A stretch of 21,689 bases of DNA, from NCBI GenBank assembly GCA_031538895.1, contig JAVKLU010000006.1, forward strand, positions 1-21,689. Direction: 5' to 3'. Made by a program: the position numbers and the translations under genes. The DNA is from JAVKLU01 sp031538895 (lineage in GTDB: Bacteria > Pseudomonadota > Gammaproteobacteria > Burkholderiales > Burkholderiaceae). Below the pieces are notes generated by a model, which was not told the DNA's origin, ran no database searches, and saw only the letters and a list, made by a program, of their open reading frames with translations. This document shows, piece by piece, positions 7,749 to 14,846 of this stretch (positions are counted from its first letter, which is position 1; every line of letters starts with the position of its first letter).

Positions 7749-7755
7749 GATAGTT

Positions 7756-8937
7756 TTACTGGGCTTTTCGAGGTAATAAAAATAGGACGATGGTGCCGGC
7801 AATCAAACCCCAAAACGCCGCGCCAATCCCCCACGCACTGAAGTTTGACGCGCTGACTAAAAAAGTAATTAAGGCCGGTTCTCGGGTATGAGGGTCAGCC
7901 AAACTTTGGGCCAAGCCGTTAGCGATGGTGCTAAATAAAGCGATTCCTGCGATGCTTAATATCAAGACGTGCGGAAACAGCGCAACGATCACGACAACTG
8001 CGCTGGCAAATAGCCCGATGATTAAATACATAAAGCCCAGCATCACGGTCGCACCCCAGCGTTTGGCCGGATTGTGATGAGCTTCGTGGCTGACGCAAAT
8101 AGCGGCGGTAATGGCGGCAAGGTTCAAGCTAAATCCACCAAATGGCGCGAGTACAAAAGTAACAATGCCGCTCCAGCCAATGATCGATGAAATGGGCGGT
8201 TCGTAACCGGCAGAGCGCAACGCCGCGATACCAGGGATATTTTGCGAGGTCATGGTGACAATAAAAAGAGGGATTGCTAAACCCAATAAGGCTTTCCATG
8301 AAAAACTCGGCGTCACCCATTGCGGTGTGGTCAAGGATAGATCAAGCGGCCAATTGATAGGATTAAAGTGACCCATTAGCGCCGTGCAGAGTAGACCTGC
8401 GCATAAAGACGCAACCATGGCGTAACGCGGCAAGTTGCTTGAGCTGGTCCGCTTCATGAGTAAATAACTCACCAGCATGGCCAGTACCGGATAAGGATCG
8501 GTTTGTAAGGAGGTGAAAACGTCTAAGCCAAAGCGTAATAAAACCCCTACTAATAAGGCGGACGAGAGCGCCAAAGGGATTCGTCCCATCACGCGTGCAA
8601 AGACGCCGCTAAATCCGACGATCGTCACGAGCAGTGCGGAAATCAGAAAAGCACCCGTGGCATCGCTTAAAGAAAATCCCGCATCCGAGGTAATGAGCAT
8701 CGCCGCGCTGGGCATTGACCACGCCGTCGCCACGGGGATGCGATAGCGCAAAGATAGACCGATGGACAGTAAGGCGATTCCGACGCCCAAGGCCCACAAC
8801 CATGACGCGGATTGTGCCGGTGTTGCGCCCAATTTGGCGGCAGCATGCAGCACGATCACAACTGAACTGGCCATCCCGACAAGCACTGCGACAAATGCGG
8901 CACTAATACTGGACAAGGCAAAAATAGGACTGTTCAT
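7756..8937 (-). CDS. BenE-family benzoate/H+ symporter-like transporter
   Basis: 393 residues, almost entirely hydrophobic, with about 11-12 predicted membrane segments. The N-terminal half (IPVATAWSMPSAAMLI, with SLSDATGAFLISALLVTIVG) and the later segment GGFSLNLAAITAAICVSHEAHHNPAKRW are characteristic of the BenE family of secondary transporters. The founding member imports benzoate, but no benzoate-catabolic genes are present, so the substrate here is open. It is followed after seven bases by the gamma carbonic anhydrase gene. Its upstream region contains an 8-bp tandem repeat. Confidence 0.88.
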   Translation of the reverse strand: MNSPIFALSSISAAFVAVLVGMASSVVIVLHAAAKLGATPAQSASWLWALGVGIALLSIGLSLRYRIPVATAWSMPSAAMLITSDAGFSLSDATGAFLISALLVTIVGFSGVFARVMGRIPLALSSALLVGVLLRFGLDVFTSLQTDPYPVLAMLVSYLLMKRTSSSNLPRYAMVASLCAGLLCTALMGHFNPINWPLDLSLTTPQWVTPSFSWKALLGLAIPLFIVTMTSQNIPGIAALRSAGYEPPISSIIGWSGIVTFVLAPFGGFSLNLAAITAAICVSHEAHHNPAKRWGATVMLGFMYLIIGLFASAVVVIVALFPHVLILSIAGIALFSTIANGLAQSLADPHTREPALITFLVSASNFSAWGIGAAFWGLIAGTIVLFLLPRKAQ

Positions 8938-9006
8938 GAAGTGTGATTCTTTTAAAAATGAACGCCCTTGATATTCATAAAATGAGGCGACTCGGTTACG
9001 TGTAGT

Positions 9007-9054
9007 GGGTTTAAGGATTTAAGGATTTAAGGATTTAAGGGTTTAAGGATTTAA
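9007..9054. repeat. six tandem copies of an 8-bp unit, GGATTTAA
   Basis: GGGTTTAA, three copies of GGATTTAA, GGGTTTAA and GGATTTAA run without interruption, followed by a degenerate TTAAGGGTTTAG. The tract lies 8 bases beyond the stop of the BMP lipoprotein gene and 69 bases upstream of the benE-like start on the minus strand. It is a simple-sequence tract likely to vary in copy number. Confidence 0.9.
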
Positions 9055-9062
9055 TTAAGGGT

Positions 9063-10217
9063 TTAGTTTGTGGGTGGATGACCGCGCACGTTGGGGACGT
9101 AGCTGGACATGCTTTTTAAAATCGAGTCATTGATGACGCTGCTTTTATTGGCCAGATGCGCGCCGTTTTTATCAATGATCGGTCCGGCAAAAGGATGTAA
9201 TTTCCCGCTTTGTAATTCGCTCAGTGCGCTGTTTACCCGCTGCACGATTTTGGAGGGAACTTTCGCGCTCAAGCCCGATACGCTAATGATGTTCTCTTGA
9301 GCACCCCACCAAATTTGATGAGCTTCCCAACGGTTTTCTGCGTGGGCTTTGACACGGTCGATGAGATAAGGCATCCAGTTGATCGAGACTTCTGCTAAGG
9401 GAGGATTGGTTTGATTCGCCGGTGTTTGAGCGAGCCATGAAATCGTGGCGACGGGGCGTTTGGCGCTGAGTTCCGCGATTTGTTTCTGCGCAGTCATAGG
9501 CAAAATCACATCCACATGTTCGCTTAATAAAGTATTCAAAGCTGTTTTAATGGCGGGCGCGGATTTTCCCCAAGCAACACGAACGCGAATTTGATTTAAC
9601 TGCGATTGTGCCCCTAAAGCAAACGCATTGATATTGCGGATATGTTCTGCGCTAGGAGTGTCGGCGATCACGCCGATACGAAAACTTTTGCTGGACCCCG
9701 CTGCGATTACGCCTGCCAGATAGGCGGCCTCATACGTGCGCGCGCTGTAAGTCGAGACATTGGCCGCGCCGCGATAGGCGTCAGCTTGCTCAAATCGGGT
9801 TTGGGGAAATTCTTGGGCGACTTTTAAGGTCGCTTGGCTAAAGATCGGGTCGGTGACAAAAATAATGTGATGACCAGTTTGTGCCAATTCGCGCAATTGT
9901 GTTTCCGCCTGTTCAGGCGTGATGTTTTCAAGAGTTTTTAGCGAAGCACTTGTGATGGCGTCAGGCACGTAGGCGCGCTGATCGGCCATTGATCCGCGAA
10001 AAACGAGCGCGATTTTTTGTGACGTGACGATCTGGGTCTCTGACGGGGTGTCGTTTGTTGCGGATTTGGCGACAGTCGCTTCTGCGGGCACTGGCGCTTC
10101 TGCTGCGCTGGCACTATTTGAATGATCCGGACGGCAAGCGACAAGACTGATCAGAAGTGCGAAAAGTAAGTTAAATCGAAAAAAATAAGGGCGTAAGTAA
10201 CAAGGGGATAAATACAT
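9063..10217 (-). CDS. BMP/Med-family substrate-binding lipoprotein of an ABC transporter
   Basis: 384 residues. A lipoprotein signal ends in the lipobox L-V-A-C28, followed by an Ala/Pro/Ser-rich linker to about residue 60. The BMP (Bmp/PnrA/Med) domain then begins with KIALVFRG and includes TYEAAYLAGVIAAG, FRIGVIADTPSAEHIRNINAFALGA and the C-terminal HPFAGPIIDKNG. Relatives bind purine nucleosides for ABC import; the ligand here is not shown. The start at 10217 is fixed by AGGAG five bases upstream on the minus strand (10223-10227); a longer reading from 10274 would overlap the permease gene. It follows the permease by 43 bases. No ATPase gene is nearby. Confidence 0.85.
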   Translation of the reverse strand: MYLSPCYLRPYFFRFNLLFALLISLVACRPDHSNSASAAEAPVPAEATVAKSATNDTPSETQIVTSQKIALVFRGSMADQRAYVPDAITSASLKTLENITPEQAETQLRELAQTGHHIIFVTDPIFSQATLKVAQEFPQTRFEQADAYRGAANVSTYSARTYEAAYLAGVIAAGSSKSFRIGVIADTPSAEHIRNINAFALGAQSQLNQIRVRVAWGKSAPAIKTALNTLLSEHVDVILPMTAQKQIAELSAKRPVATISWLAQTPANQTNPPLAEVSINWMPYLIDRVKAHAENRWEAHQIWWGAQENIISVSGLSAKVPSKIVQRVNSALSELQSGKLHPFAGPIIDKNGAHLANKSSVINDSILKSMSSYVPNVRGHPPTN

Positions 10218-10260
10218 AGGGACTCCTAGGGATAAGAGACGAGATAAAGAAAAGAGGAGT

Positions 10261-11151
10261 TTAGATTTTTCCACGCCCTAAGTCTTTGGGGCGATCCGGC
10301 CATTTGTGTGCCAAGCCAGTGGCGCAAAGAATGACAAACAAAACGATTAGGGGGCCGACTTTAACCCATAGACCCAAGTCAATAGAAAACCAGGGGGTAA
10401 AAAATATCGGTACGCCAAGGATAAGCAGGTTTGTGCACAGCACTGCCGGAACGATACGCAAAAAACGCCACCCAGCAACAAAGCTTAATCCCAAAGTCAA
10501 CCAGATGGTGGTGTTGCTAGAAATCTCTTGCCAAGATGGTGCGCCGCCCAGAGGGTGAGTTAAGGCCAGATGTGCGCCGCCCAAGCCACACAATAATCCA
10601 CCGATGATGGTGACGATAAATCGCGTGACCAAAACCTCGTGACCCAGAATGTGTGCGGCTTTAGCTGAGTGTCCAATAGCGCGCATGATCAGCCCCATGC
10701 GGGTATGTTGAAATACAAAATGCGCCGTCAGAATAAGTAGCAGACTGATGAAAACCATAGGATCTTGCCAAATCGGCGATTCATTGGCAAAGGGCATCGG
10801 CGGCAGTGTTTGAGTCAGATAGGGTGCGCTTAATAAGGCACTCAAACCAATGCCCAGTACCCACAGCCCAAATCCGGCCAGATAAGGGTTTACCATCATG
10901 ACGACGACAAAAAAAGCAAATCCCGCAGAGATGATCGCCGTTAGTAAAGCCGCAGTGGTATAACCCAATAGATAGCTATTGGTATCAGAAGTGGTGGTAA
11001 ATGCCGTCAAAGCACCCAGTGTGATGAGGCCCACAACACCAATATTCAAGACGCCCACTTTTTCTTGCATCATCAGGCCCAAGACCACCAAAAATAAAGG
11101 CGTGCTGGTGGATAGAAATGCGGCGGCGATATTGATCCAATCGGGATTCAT
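10261..11151 (-). CDS. ABC transporter permease, YufQ/NupQ-like (LivH superfamily)
   Basis: 296 residues with about 8-9 hydrophobic segments. The N-terminal STPLFLVVLGLMMQEKVGVLNIGVVGLI matches the conserved beginning of BMP-associated permeases, and MGLIMRAIGHSAKAAHILG is the cytoplasmic coupling loop of this superfamily. It pairs with the BMP lipoprotein directly downstream. Complete systems of this type normally also have a second permease (YufP-like) and an ATPase, neither of which is in the window. No good Shine-Dalgarno precedes the ATG at 11151. Either the rest of the transporter is encoded elsewhere or the locus is a remnant. Confidence 0.85.
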   Translation of the reverse strand: MNPDWINIAAAFLSTSTPLFLVVLGLMMQEKVGVLNIGVVGLITLGALTAFTTTSDTNSYLLGYTTAALLTAIISAGFAFFVVVMMVNPYLAGFGLWVLGIGLSALLSAPYLTQTLPPMPFANESPIWQDPMVFISLLLILTAHFVFQHTRMGLIMRAIGHSAKAAHILGHEVLVTRFIVTIIGGLLCGLGGAHLALTHPLGGAPSWQEISSNTTIWLTLGLSFVAGWRFLRIVPAVLCTNLLILGVPIFFTPWFSIDLGLWVKVGPLIVLFVILCATGLAHKWPDRPKDLGRGKI

Positions 11152-11227
11152 ATTAGGAGATGCGTGAGCAAAGTGCCATTGTTAAGTGGAAACAGTCGAG
11201 GCGTGATTATCGCTGCATTCTGGATTC

Positions 11228-11246
11228 AAAAAGTAAAGACGCTTTA
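11228..11246 (-). terminator. weak intrinsic terminator downstream of miaA
   Basis: Read on the minus strand, TAAAG-CGT-CTTTA forms a 5-bp stem followed by CTTTTT. It lies 33 bases after the miaA stop, before the permease gene. The stem is short and AT-rich. Confidence 0.4.
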
Positions 11247-11279
11247 AGTGTGTTTTGAGTGTGCGGTGTGATGGATGCT

Positions 11280-12305
11280 TTATGCAAAGGGGTCGGTAGC
11301 TTCAAATGGGTCGATGACTGCAAAAGGGTCGATGACTTCGTCTAGCCTTGTTTTTCGTAACCAAGTCAGTTGACGCTTGGCGAGTTGGCGAGTGGCGGCG
11401 CAGGCTTGTTCACGAAATGCGAAAAAGGCCGCGAGTCCTTCCGCGCTGATCGGGGGGTGATTTTGTTGGCGTTGCTTTAGATTGTGCAAATACTGCCACG
11501 CTTGGCGGTAACCGACAGCACGCATGGCGCCCATATTGGGGTCAAGATCGCCGCGCGCCATTAATTGAGCAACTTCGTTTAAAAATCCTTCAGCCAGCAT
11601 CGCATCAAAGCGCGCATTTATCCGCGCGTGTAATTGGGCGCGATGGTGAGGAATCAAACCTATCGTCAATAAAGGAAAAGGCAGTTTTTGCATGGACGAA
11701 TCGCTAGAACGGGTTCTTAATTGAGACGGTGTGAGGCCACTTAGTTGCCAGATCTCTAGTGCGCGCTCGATTCGTTGCTGGTCTTGAGGCGCGATATGTT
11801 GCGCGGTTTCAGGGTCTAGTTTGGCCAAGCGTGCGTGTAATTCGGGCCAGCCAACTTTTTGCGCTTGGGCGTGCAAGTCTGCGCGAATTTCTGCGTCACG
11901 TTCAGGCAAGTCGCTCAATCCTTTAATTAACGCGTGGTAGTACATCATGGTCCCGCCGACCAAAAGGACGCGGTGACCGCGCGCGTGAATTTGGGCGACA
12001 AGATCAATGCAGTCATGGCGAAATTCTGCCGCACTGTAATGCTGGTGGGGATCGCGAATATCGATCAAATGATGACGAATCAACGTGCGCTCTTGCGCAT
12101 TGGGTTTGGCGGTGCCAATATCCATTCCTCGGTAAATCAAGGCCGAGTCCAAGGAAATAATTTCAAAACATTCGTTGCCGCGAATCTGTGCACGCAATGC
12201 GGCGGGCATAATTATCCCCCTTGCGATTTGTAGGGCATAATTGGTTTTCCCGCAGGCTGTCGGGCCAATAATCGCAATGACGCTGGGTGAATCAGAAGAG
12301 TTCAT
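11280..12305 (-). CDS. miaA: tRNA dimethylallyltransferase MiaA
   Basis: 341 residues. It transfers the dimethylallyl group to A37 of tRNAs reading UNN codons. The P-loop GPTACGKT lies at 14-21. SLDSALIYRGMDIGTAKP, LVGGTMMYYHALIKGLSDLP and GAMRAVGYRQAW follow as expected. The protein is longer than the usual 305-320 residues for two reasons: an insert of about 15 residues between the first helix and the DSA motif (around IMPAALRAQIRGNE), and a C-terminal tail with three DPF repeats encoded by an 18-bp tandem repeat. The ATG at 12305 places the P-loop at the normal distance; the frame extends further upstream but into the rnfB start region. It is divergent from rnfB. Confidence 0.95.
   Translation of the reverse strand: MNSSDSPSVIAIIGPTACGKTNYALQIARGIIMPAALRAQIRGNECFEIISLDSALIYRGMDIGTAKPNAQERTLIRHHLIDIRDPHQHYSAAEFRHDCIDLVAQIHARGHRVLLVGGTMMYYHALIKGLSDLPERDAEIRADLHAQAQKVGWPELHARLAKLDPETAQHIAPQDQQRIERALEIWQLSGLTPSQLRTRSSDSSMQKLPFPLLTIGLIPHHRAQLHARINARFDAMLAEGFLNEVAQLMARGDLDPNMGAMRAVGYRQAWQYLHNLKQRQQNHPPISAEGLAAFFAFREQACAATRQLAKRQLTWLRKTRLDEVIDPFAVIDPFEATDPFA
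11285..11338. repeat. three 18-bp tandem repeats encoding the MiaA C-terminus
   Basis: Units begin at 11285, 11303 and 11321 (CAAAGGGGTCGGTAGCTT and two close variants). Each encodes one six-residue unit containing DPF (VIDPFA, VIDPFE and TDPFA variants). They form the last residues of MiaA, outside the conserved fold. Confidence 0.85.
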
Positions 12306-12358
12306 TAACTCGATAAAAAACGGATTCGATAAAAAGTAGATTGGGCATTCCAAAATCA

Positions 12359-13048
12359 ATGGATCAAAAGAACCCCCTCGCAGAGCAGCTGAACCAGGCT
12401 TTACCACAAACCCAGTGCACCAAGTGTGGCTTTAAGGGTTGCCGGCCCTACGCACAAGCAATGGCGGATGGTCAGGCTTTACATAATCAGTGTCCGCCTG
12501 GCGGTGCAGAAGGCGTGGCGAGGTTGGCGCAGATTCTTAACGTCGCTATTTTGCCCGTCAATCCTAACAATGGCCAGGAGCGAGTGCGCAGTGTTGCCGT
12601 GATTGATCCAGCACTATGCATCGGCTGTACTTTATGCATTCAAGCGTGTCCGACCGATGCGATTGTTGGTGCGGCCAAACAATTACATGCTGTCGTCCCC
12701 GATCATTGTACGGGTTGTGATTTATGTGTTGCGGCTTGCCCTGTCGATTGTATTGCGATGGTGCCGGTGAGCGGCGATAAAACCGGTTGGGCCGCATGGT
12801 CGCCAGAACAAGCGGACCATGCGCGCGCGCGTTACGAACGTCGAGAACAGCGCTTGGCGGCAATTGCTCAAGCACACACTGAGCGCATGGCGCAAAAAGC
12901 AGCCTTAGCGCGAAGCGCTCATTCAGTACCAAGCAAATCAGGTGATGGTGCAGAGTTGGACTCTGGCGATCAGACAAAGACTGATGCGGCGCGCAAAAAG
13001 GCGATGATTGCGAACGCCTTGGCGCGTGCGACAAAAAACACATCGTGA
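12359..13048 (+). CDS. rnfB: RnfB-like iron-sulfur protein (RsxB family, no membrane anchor)
   Basis: 229 residues. The N-terminal Fe-S domain has C20-x2-C23-x4-C28-x16-C45 (CTKCGFKGCRPYAQAM). Two [4Fe-4S] ferredoxin motifs, CIGCTLCIQACP and CTGCDLCVAACPVDC, follow. A charged Ala/Arg/Lys-rich tail extends from about residue 145. Unlike RnfB of complete Rnf complexes there is no N-terminal membrane helix, and no rnfA, C, D, G or E gene is adjacent. This short form next to nth is a recurrent betaproteobacterial arrangement. A role as an electron-transfer ferredoxin, possibly serving the Nth cluster or redox sensing, is inference. The ATG at 12359 is preferred over a TTG six codons upstream. Confidence 0.9.
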   Translation: MDQKNPLAEQLNQALPQTQCTKCGFKGCRPYAQAMADGQALHNQCPPGGAEGVARLAQILNVAILPVNPNNGQERVRSVAVIDPALCIGCTLCIQACPTDAIVGAAKQLHAVVPDHCTGCDLCVAACPVDCIAMVPVSGDKTGWAAWSPEQADHARARYERREQRLAAIAQAHTERMAQKAALARSAHSVPSKSGDGAELDSGDQTKTDAARKKAMIANALARATKNTS

Positions 13049-13084
13049 TCGGCGTTTTATATTTTTTTCTAGATTTTTACAACA

Positions 13085-13717
13085 ATGAATGCAGAAAAAC
13101 GGCGCCATATATTTATGGCCTTGGCGGCACATAATCCCGCGCCTAAAACAGAACTTGAATACGCCTCGCCATTTGAATTATTAGTGGCAGTGATTTTGTC
13201 GGCGCAAGCAACCGACGTATCGGTGAATTTAGCCACGCGGCGCTTGTACCCGATAGCGCGAACGCCACAAGCAATTTTTGCTTTAGGTGAAGACGGTCTC
13301 ATACCCTATATTCAGACGATAGGGCTATTTCGCAGTAAAGCGCGGCACATCATCGCGACCTGTCAATTGCTAATTGAGCATCATCATGGTGAAGTGCCTT
13401 CTACCCGAGAGGCTTTGGAAGCTTTGCCGGGAGTCGGGCGCAAGACGGCAAATGTGATTTTGAATACCATTTTTGGCGAGGCAACGATTGCCGTGGACAC
13501 ACATATTTTTCGAGTGGCAAACCGTACCGGTTTGGCGCCAGGAAAAGATGTCCTTGTCGTTGAGCAAAAACTAATGAAAACGACAGCAAGGGAGTTTTTA
13601 GGCAATGCGCATCATTGGCTGGTTTTGCATGGTCGTTACACCTGCAAAGCGCGATCGCCAGAATGTGGCTTATGCGTGATTGAACATTGGTGCGAATATC
13701 GGAGGAAAGTCTTATAA
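13085..13717 (+). CDS. nth: endonuclease III
   Basis: 210 residues. A DNA glycosylase/AP lyase that removes oxidised pyrimidines. The helix-hairpin-helix LPGVGRKTANV carries the catalytic K120, and D138 lies in VDTHIFRV. The C-terminal [4Fe-4S] cluster ligands are C187-x6-C194-x2-C197-x5-C203. All positions match the canonical enzyme. It follows rnfB by 36 bases and is probably co-transcribed. Its TAA stop is directly abutted by element copy 3 and contributes to that element's ATAA target duplication. Confidence 0.98.
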   Translation: MNAEKRRHIFMALAAHNPAPKTELEYASPFELLVAVILSAQATDVSVNLATRRLYPIARTPQAIFALGEDGLIPYIQTIGLFRSKARHIIATCQLLIEHHHGEVPSTREALEALPGVGRKTANVILNTIFGEATIAVDTHIFRVANRTGLAPGKDVLVVEQKLMKTTAREFLGNAHHWLVLHGRYTCKARSPECGLCVIEHWCEYRRKVL

Positions 13718-13860
13718 GGGCACTTCTATCAATTCATTTTTGCGGCGAATTGCTTTGTTGCGCAGTACGCGAAATCCTCACGTACTGTATGTACGCTCCG
13801 GTTTCTGTGTGCTGTGCGCCTCGCACTTCATCCGCACATTCTGTGTTTATAGAAGTGCCC
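13718..13860 (+). mobile_element. MITE-like element, copy 3 (complete reference copy)
   Basis: A full 143-bp copy with perfect 12-bp terminal inverted repeats, GGGCACTTCTAT (13718-13729) and ATAGAAGTGCCC (13849-13860). It is flanked by ATAA at 13714-13717 and 13861-13864, a 4-bp target duplication that includes the nth stop codon. No coding capacity beyond short chance frames. Confidence 0.95.
13759..13818 (+). other. long imperfect hairpin inside the repeat element
   Basis: Twelve consecutive pairs (13759-13770 with 13807-13818, four of them G-U/T-G) stack on GAAA-CC with GG-TTTC (one bulged T on each side). These stack on CGTAC (13781-13785) with GTACG (13791-13795), closing a five-base TGTAT loop. 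Equivalent sequence is present in all five copies with minor changes. It is described from manual pairing; no folding energy was calculated. Confidence 0.7.
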
Positions 13861-14178
13861 ATAAGCGAATCCGCCTTATGAAAGACAAAACCATCTAATA
13901 TGGCGTCTTCACACGAGATATTAGGCGGCTTGCTTGCTTTATTAGCAAAAAATCTAGTATGATTGAGGCCTTAGGTTGAAGCGTTAGGGGGTGGTTTTGA
14001 GTTGGGTTTAACGCCTCGTACCAAGCTTGCTCATCTAAAAATAATAGCAAAAGAATGTTTTTGGCGAGTTTTAATTAAAAATAACCCGTTTAGTATTTGG
14101 GAAGTAGGTTTGTTTCTAAAGCAAAGGCGGCAAAAGAAGATTTCATCACTTTGCTAACAATTATCGGAGGACGTAAAA
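13861..14178 (+). other. 318-bp non-coding leader region before accB
   Basis: No gene is supported here. The first part retains the ATAA duplication of element copy 3. A sigma-70-like candidate promoter lies at 13934-13963. The remainder is AT-rich and would be a leader of about 210 bases to the accB Shine-Dalgarno GGAGGA. Long leaders are known for accBC in Escherichia coli, where AccB represses its own operon; whether that applies here cannot be seen. Confidence 0.6.
13934..13963 (+). promoter_or_regulatory. candidate sigma-70 promoter for accB
   Basis: TTGCTT (13934-13939) and TATGAT (13958-13963) are separated by 18 bases, upstream of accB in a non-coding stretch. It is the best -35/-10 pair seen there, though TTGCT/AGCAA symmetry in the same place offers an alternative reading as a small hairpin. 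Confidence 0.4.
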
Positions 14179-14646
14179 ATGGACTTAAGAAAATTAAAAA
14201 CTTTGGTGGATTTGGTTGCTGAATCAGGAATTTCTGAACTAGAAGTTACCGAGGATGATGGCAAAGTCAGGATTGTGAACAATCGCGGTATTGGGCAAGG
14301 ACAGGGGCAAGGACCAGGACAGTCGGCACCGGTACAAATGATGGCTCCAGTCGCGGTAGCCGCAGCGCCAGTGCAGGTTGCCCTCGATCCTGCAGCACCA
14401 GTGCCGGTTCAAGGTAAAACCGTGAAGTCACCCATGGTCGGGACTTTCTATCGTTCGGCATCTCCAGGGGGTAAGCCATTTGTTGAGGTGGGTAACGAAG
14501 TCAAAGAAGGTCAGGCTGTGTGCATTATTGAGGCAATGAAATTGCTCAATGAAATTGAAACTGAGTTCTCTGGCGTGGTGAAACAAATTTTGGTTGATAA
14601 CGGCCAGTCAGTAGAGTTTGGTCAGCCTTTGATGATTATTGGCTAA
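14179..14646 (+). CDS. accB: biotin carboxyl carrier protein of acetyl-CoA carboxylase
   Basis: 155 residues. The N-terminal part (LRKLKTLVDLVAESGISELEVTEDDGKVRI) is the conserved AccB head. It is joined by a Gly/Gln then Ala/Pro/Val linker (about 34-75) to the biotinyl domain. The biotinylation site is K121 in EAMKLLNEIE. GGAGGA lies seven bases before the ATG. It carries the biotin used by AccC and the AccAD transferase in malonyl-CoA synthesis. The usual tight accB-accC spacing is broken by element copy 4. Confidence 0.97.
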   Translation: MDLRKLKTLVDLVAESGISELEVTEDDGKVRIVNNRGIGQGQGQGPGQSAPVQMMAPVAVAAAPVQVALDPAAPVPVQGKTVKSPMVGTFYRSASPGGKPFVEVGNEVKEGQAVCIIEAMKLLNEIETEFSGVVKQILVDNGQSVEFGQPLMIIG

Positions 14647-14659
14647 TCGCGTGGATTAT

Positions 14660-14802
14660 GGGCACTTCTATAAATACAGAATGTGCGGATGAAGTGCGAG
14701 GCGCACAGCACACAGAAACCGGAGCGTACATACAGTACGTGAGGATTTCGCGTAATGCGCAACAAAGCAATTCGCCGCAAAAATGAATTGATAGAAGTAC
14801 CC
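14660..14802 (-). mobile_element. MITE-like element, copy 4 (inverted, between accB and accC)
   Basis: A complete 143-bp copy in the opposite orientation. Terminal repeats are GGGCACTTCTAT (14660-14671) and ATAGAAGTACCC (14791-14802), the latter with one substitution. TTAT flanks it on both sides (14656-14659 and 14803-14806), a 4-bp target duplication that reads ATAA in element orientation, like copy 3. Removing the element and one duplication leaves an accB-accC spacer of about 53 bases. Confidence 0.95.
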
Positions 14803-14846
14803 TTATCTGACATCAATAGCGTCTTAATTTTTTTTCAGGGGGCCGT

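Noticed and set aside
9007..9066. CRISPR-like array
   Set aside because: The 8-bp units are contiguous without spacers, so it is a simple tandem repeat.
12564..13043. 159-residue frame on the minus strand opposite rnfB
   Set aside because: It is the shadow of rnfB, whose ferredoxin cysteine motifs are unmistakable; no family resemblance in the antisense frame.
13718..13860. Outward promoter carried by the repeat element
   Set aside because: TTGCGC/TACTGT and TCGCAC/TATTTA pairs were considered. Spacing or sequence is poor, so no promoter is claimed.
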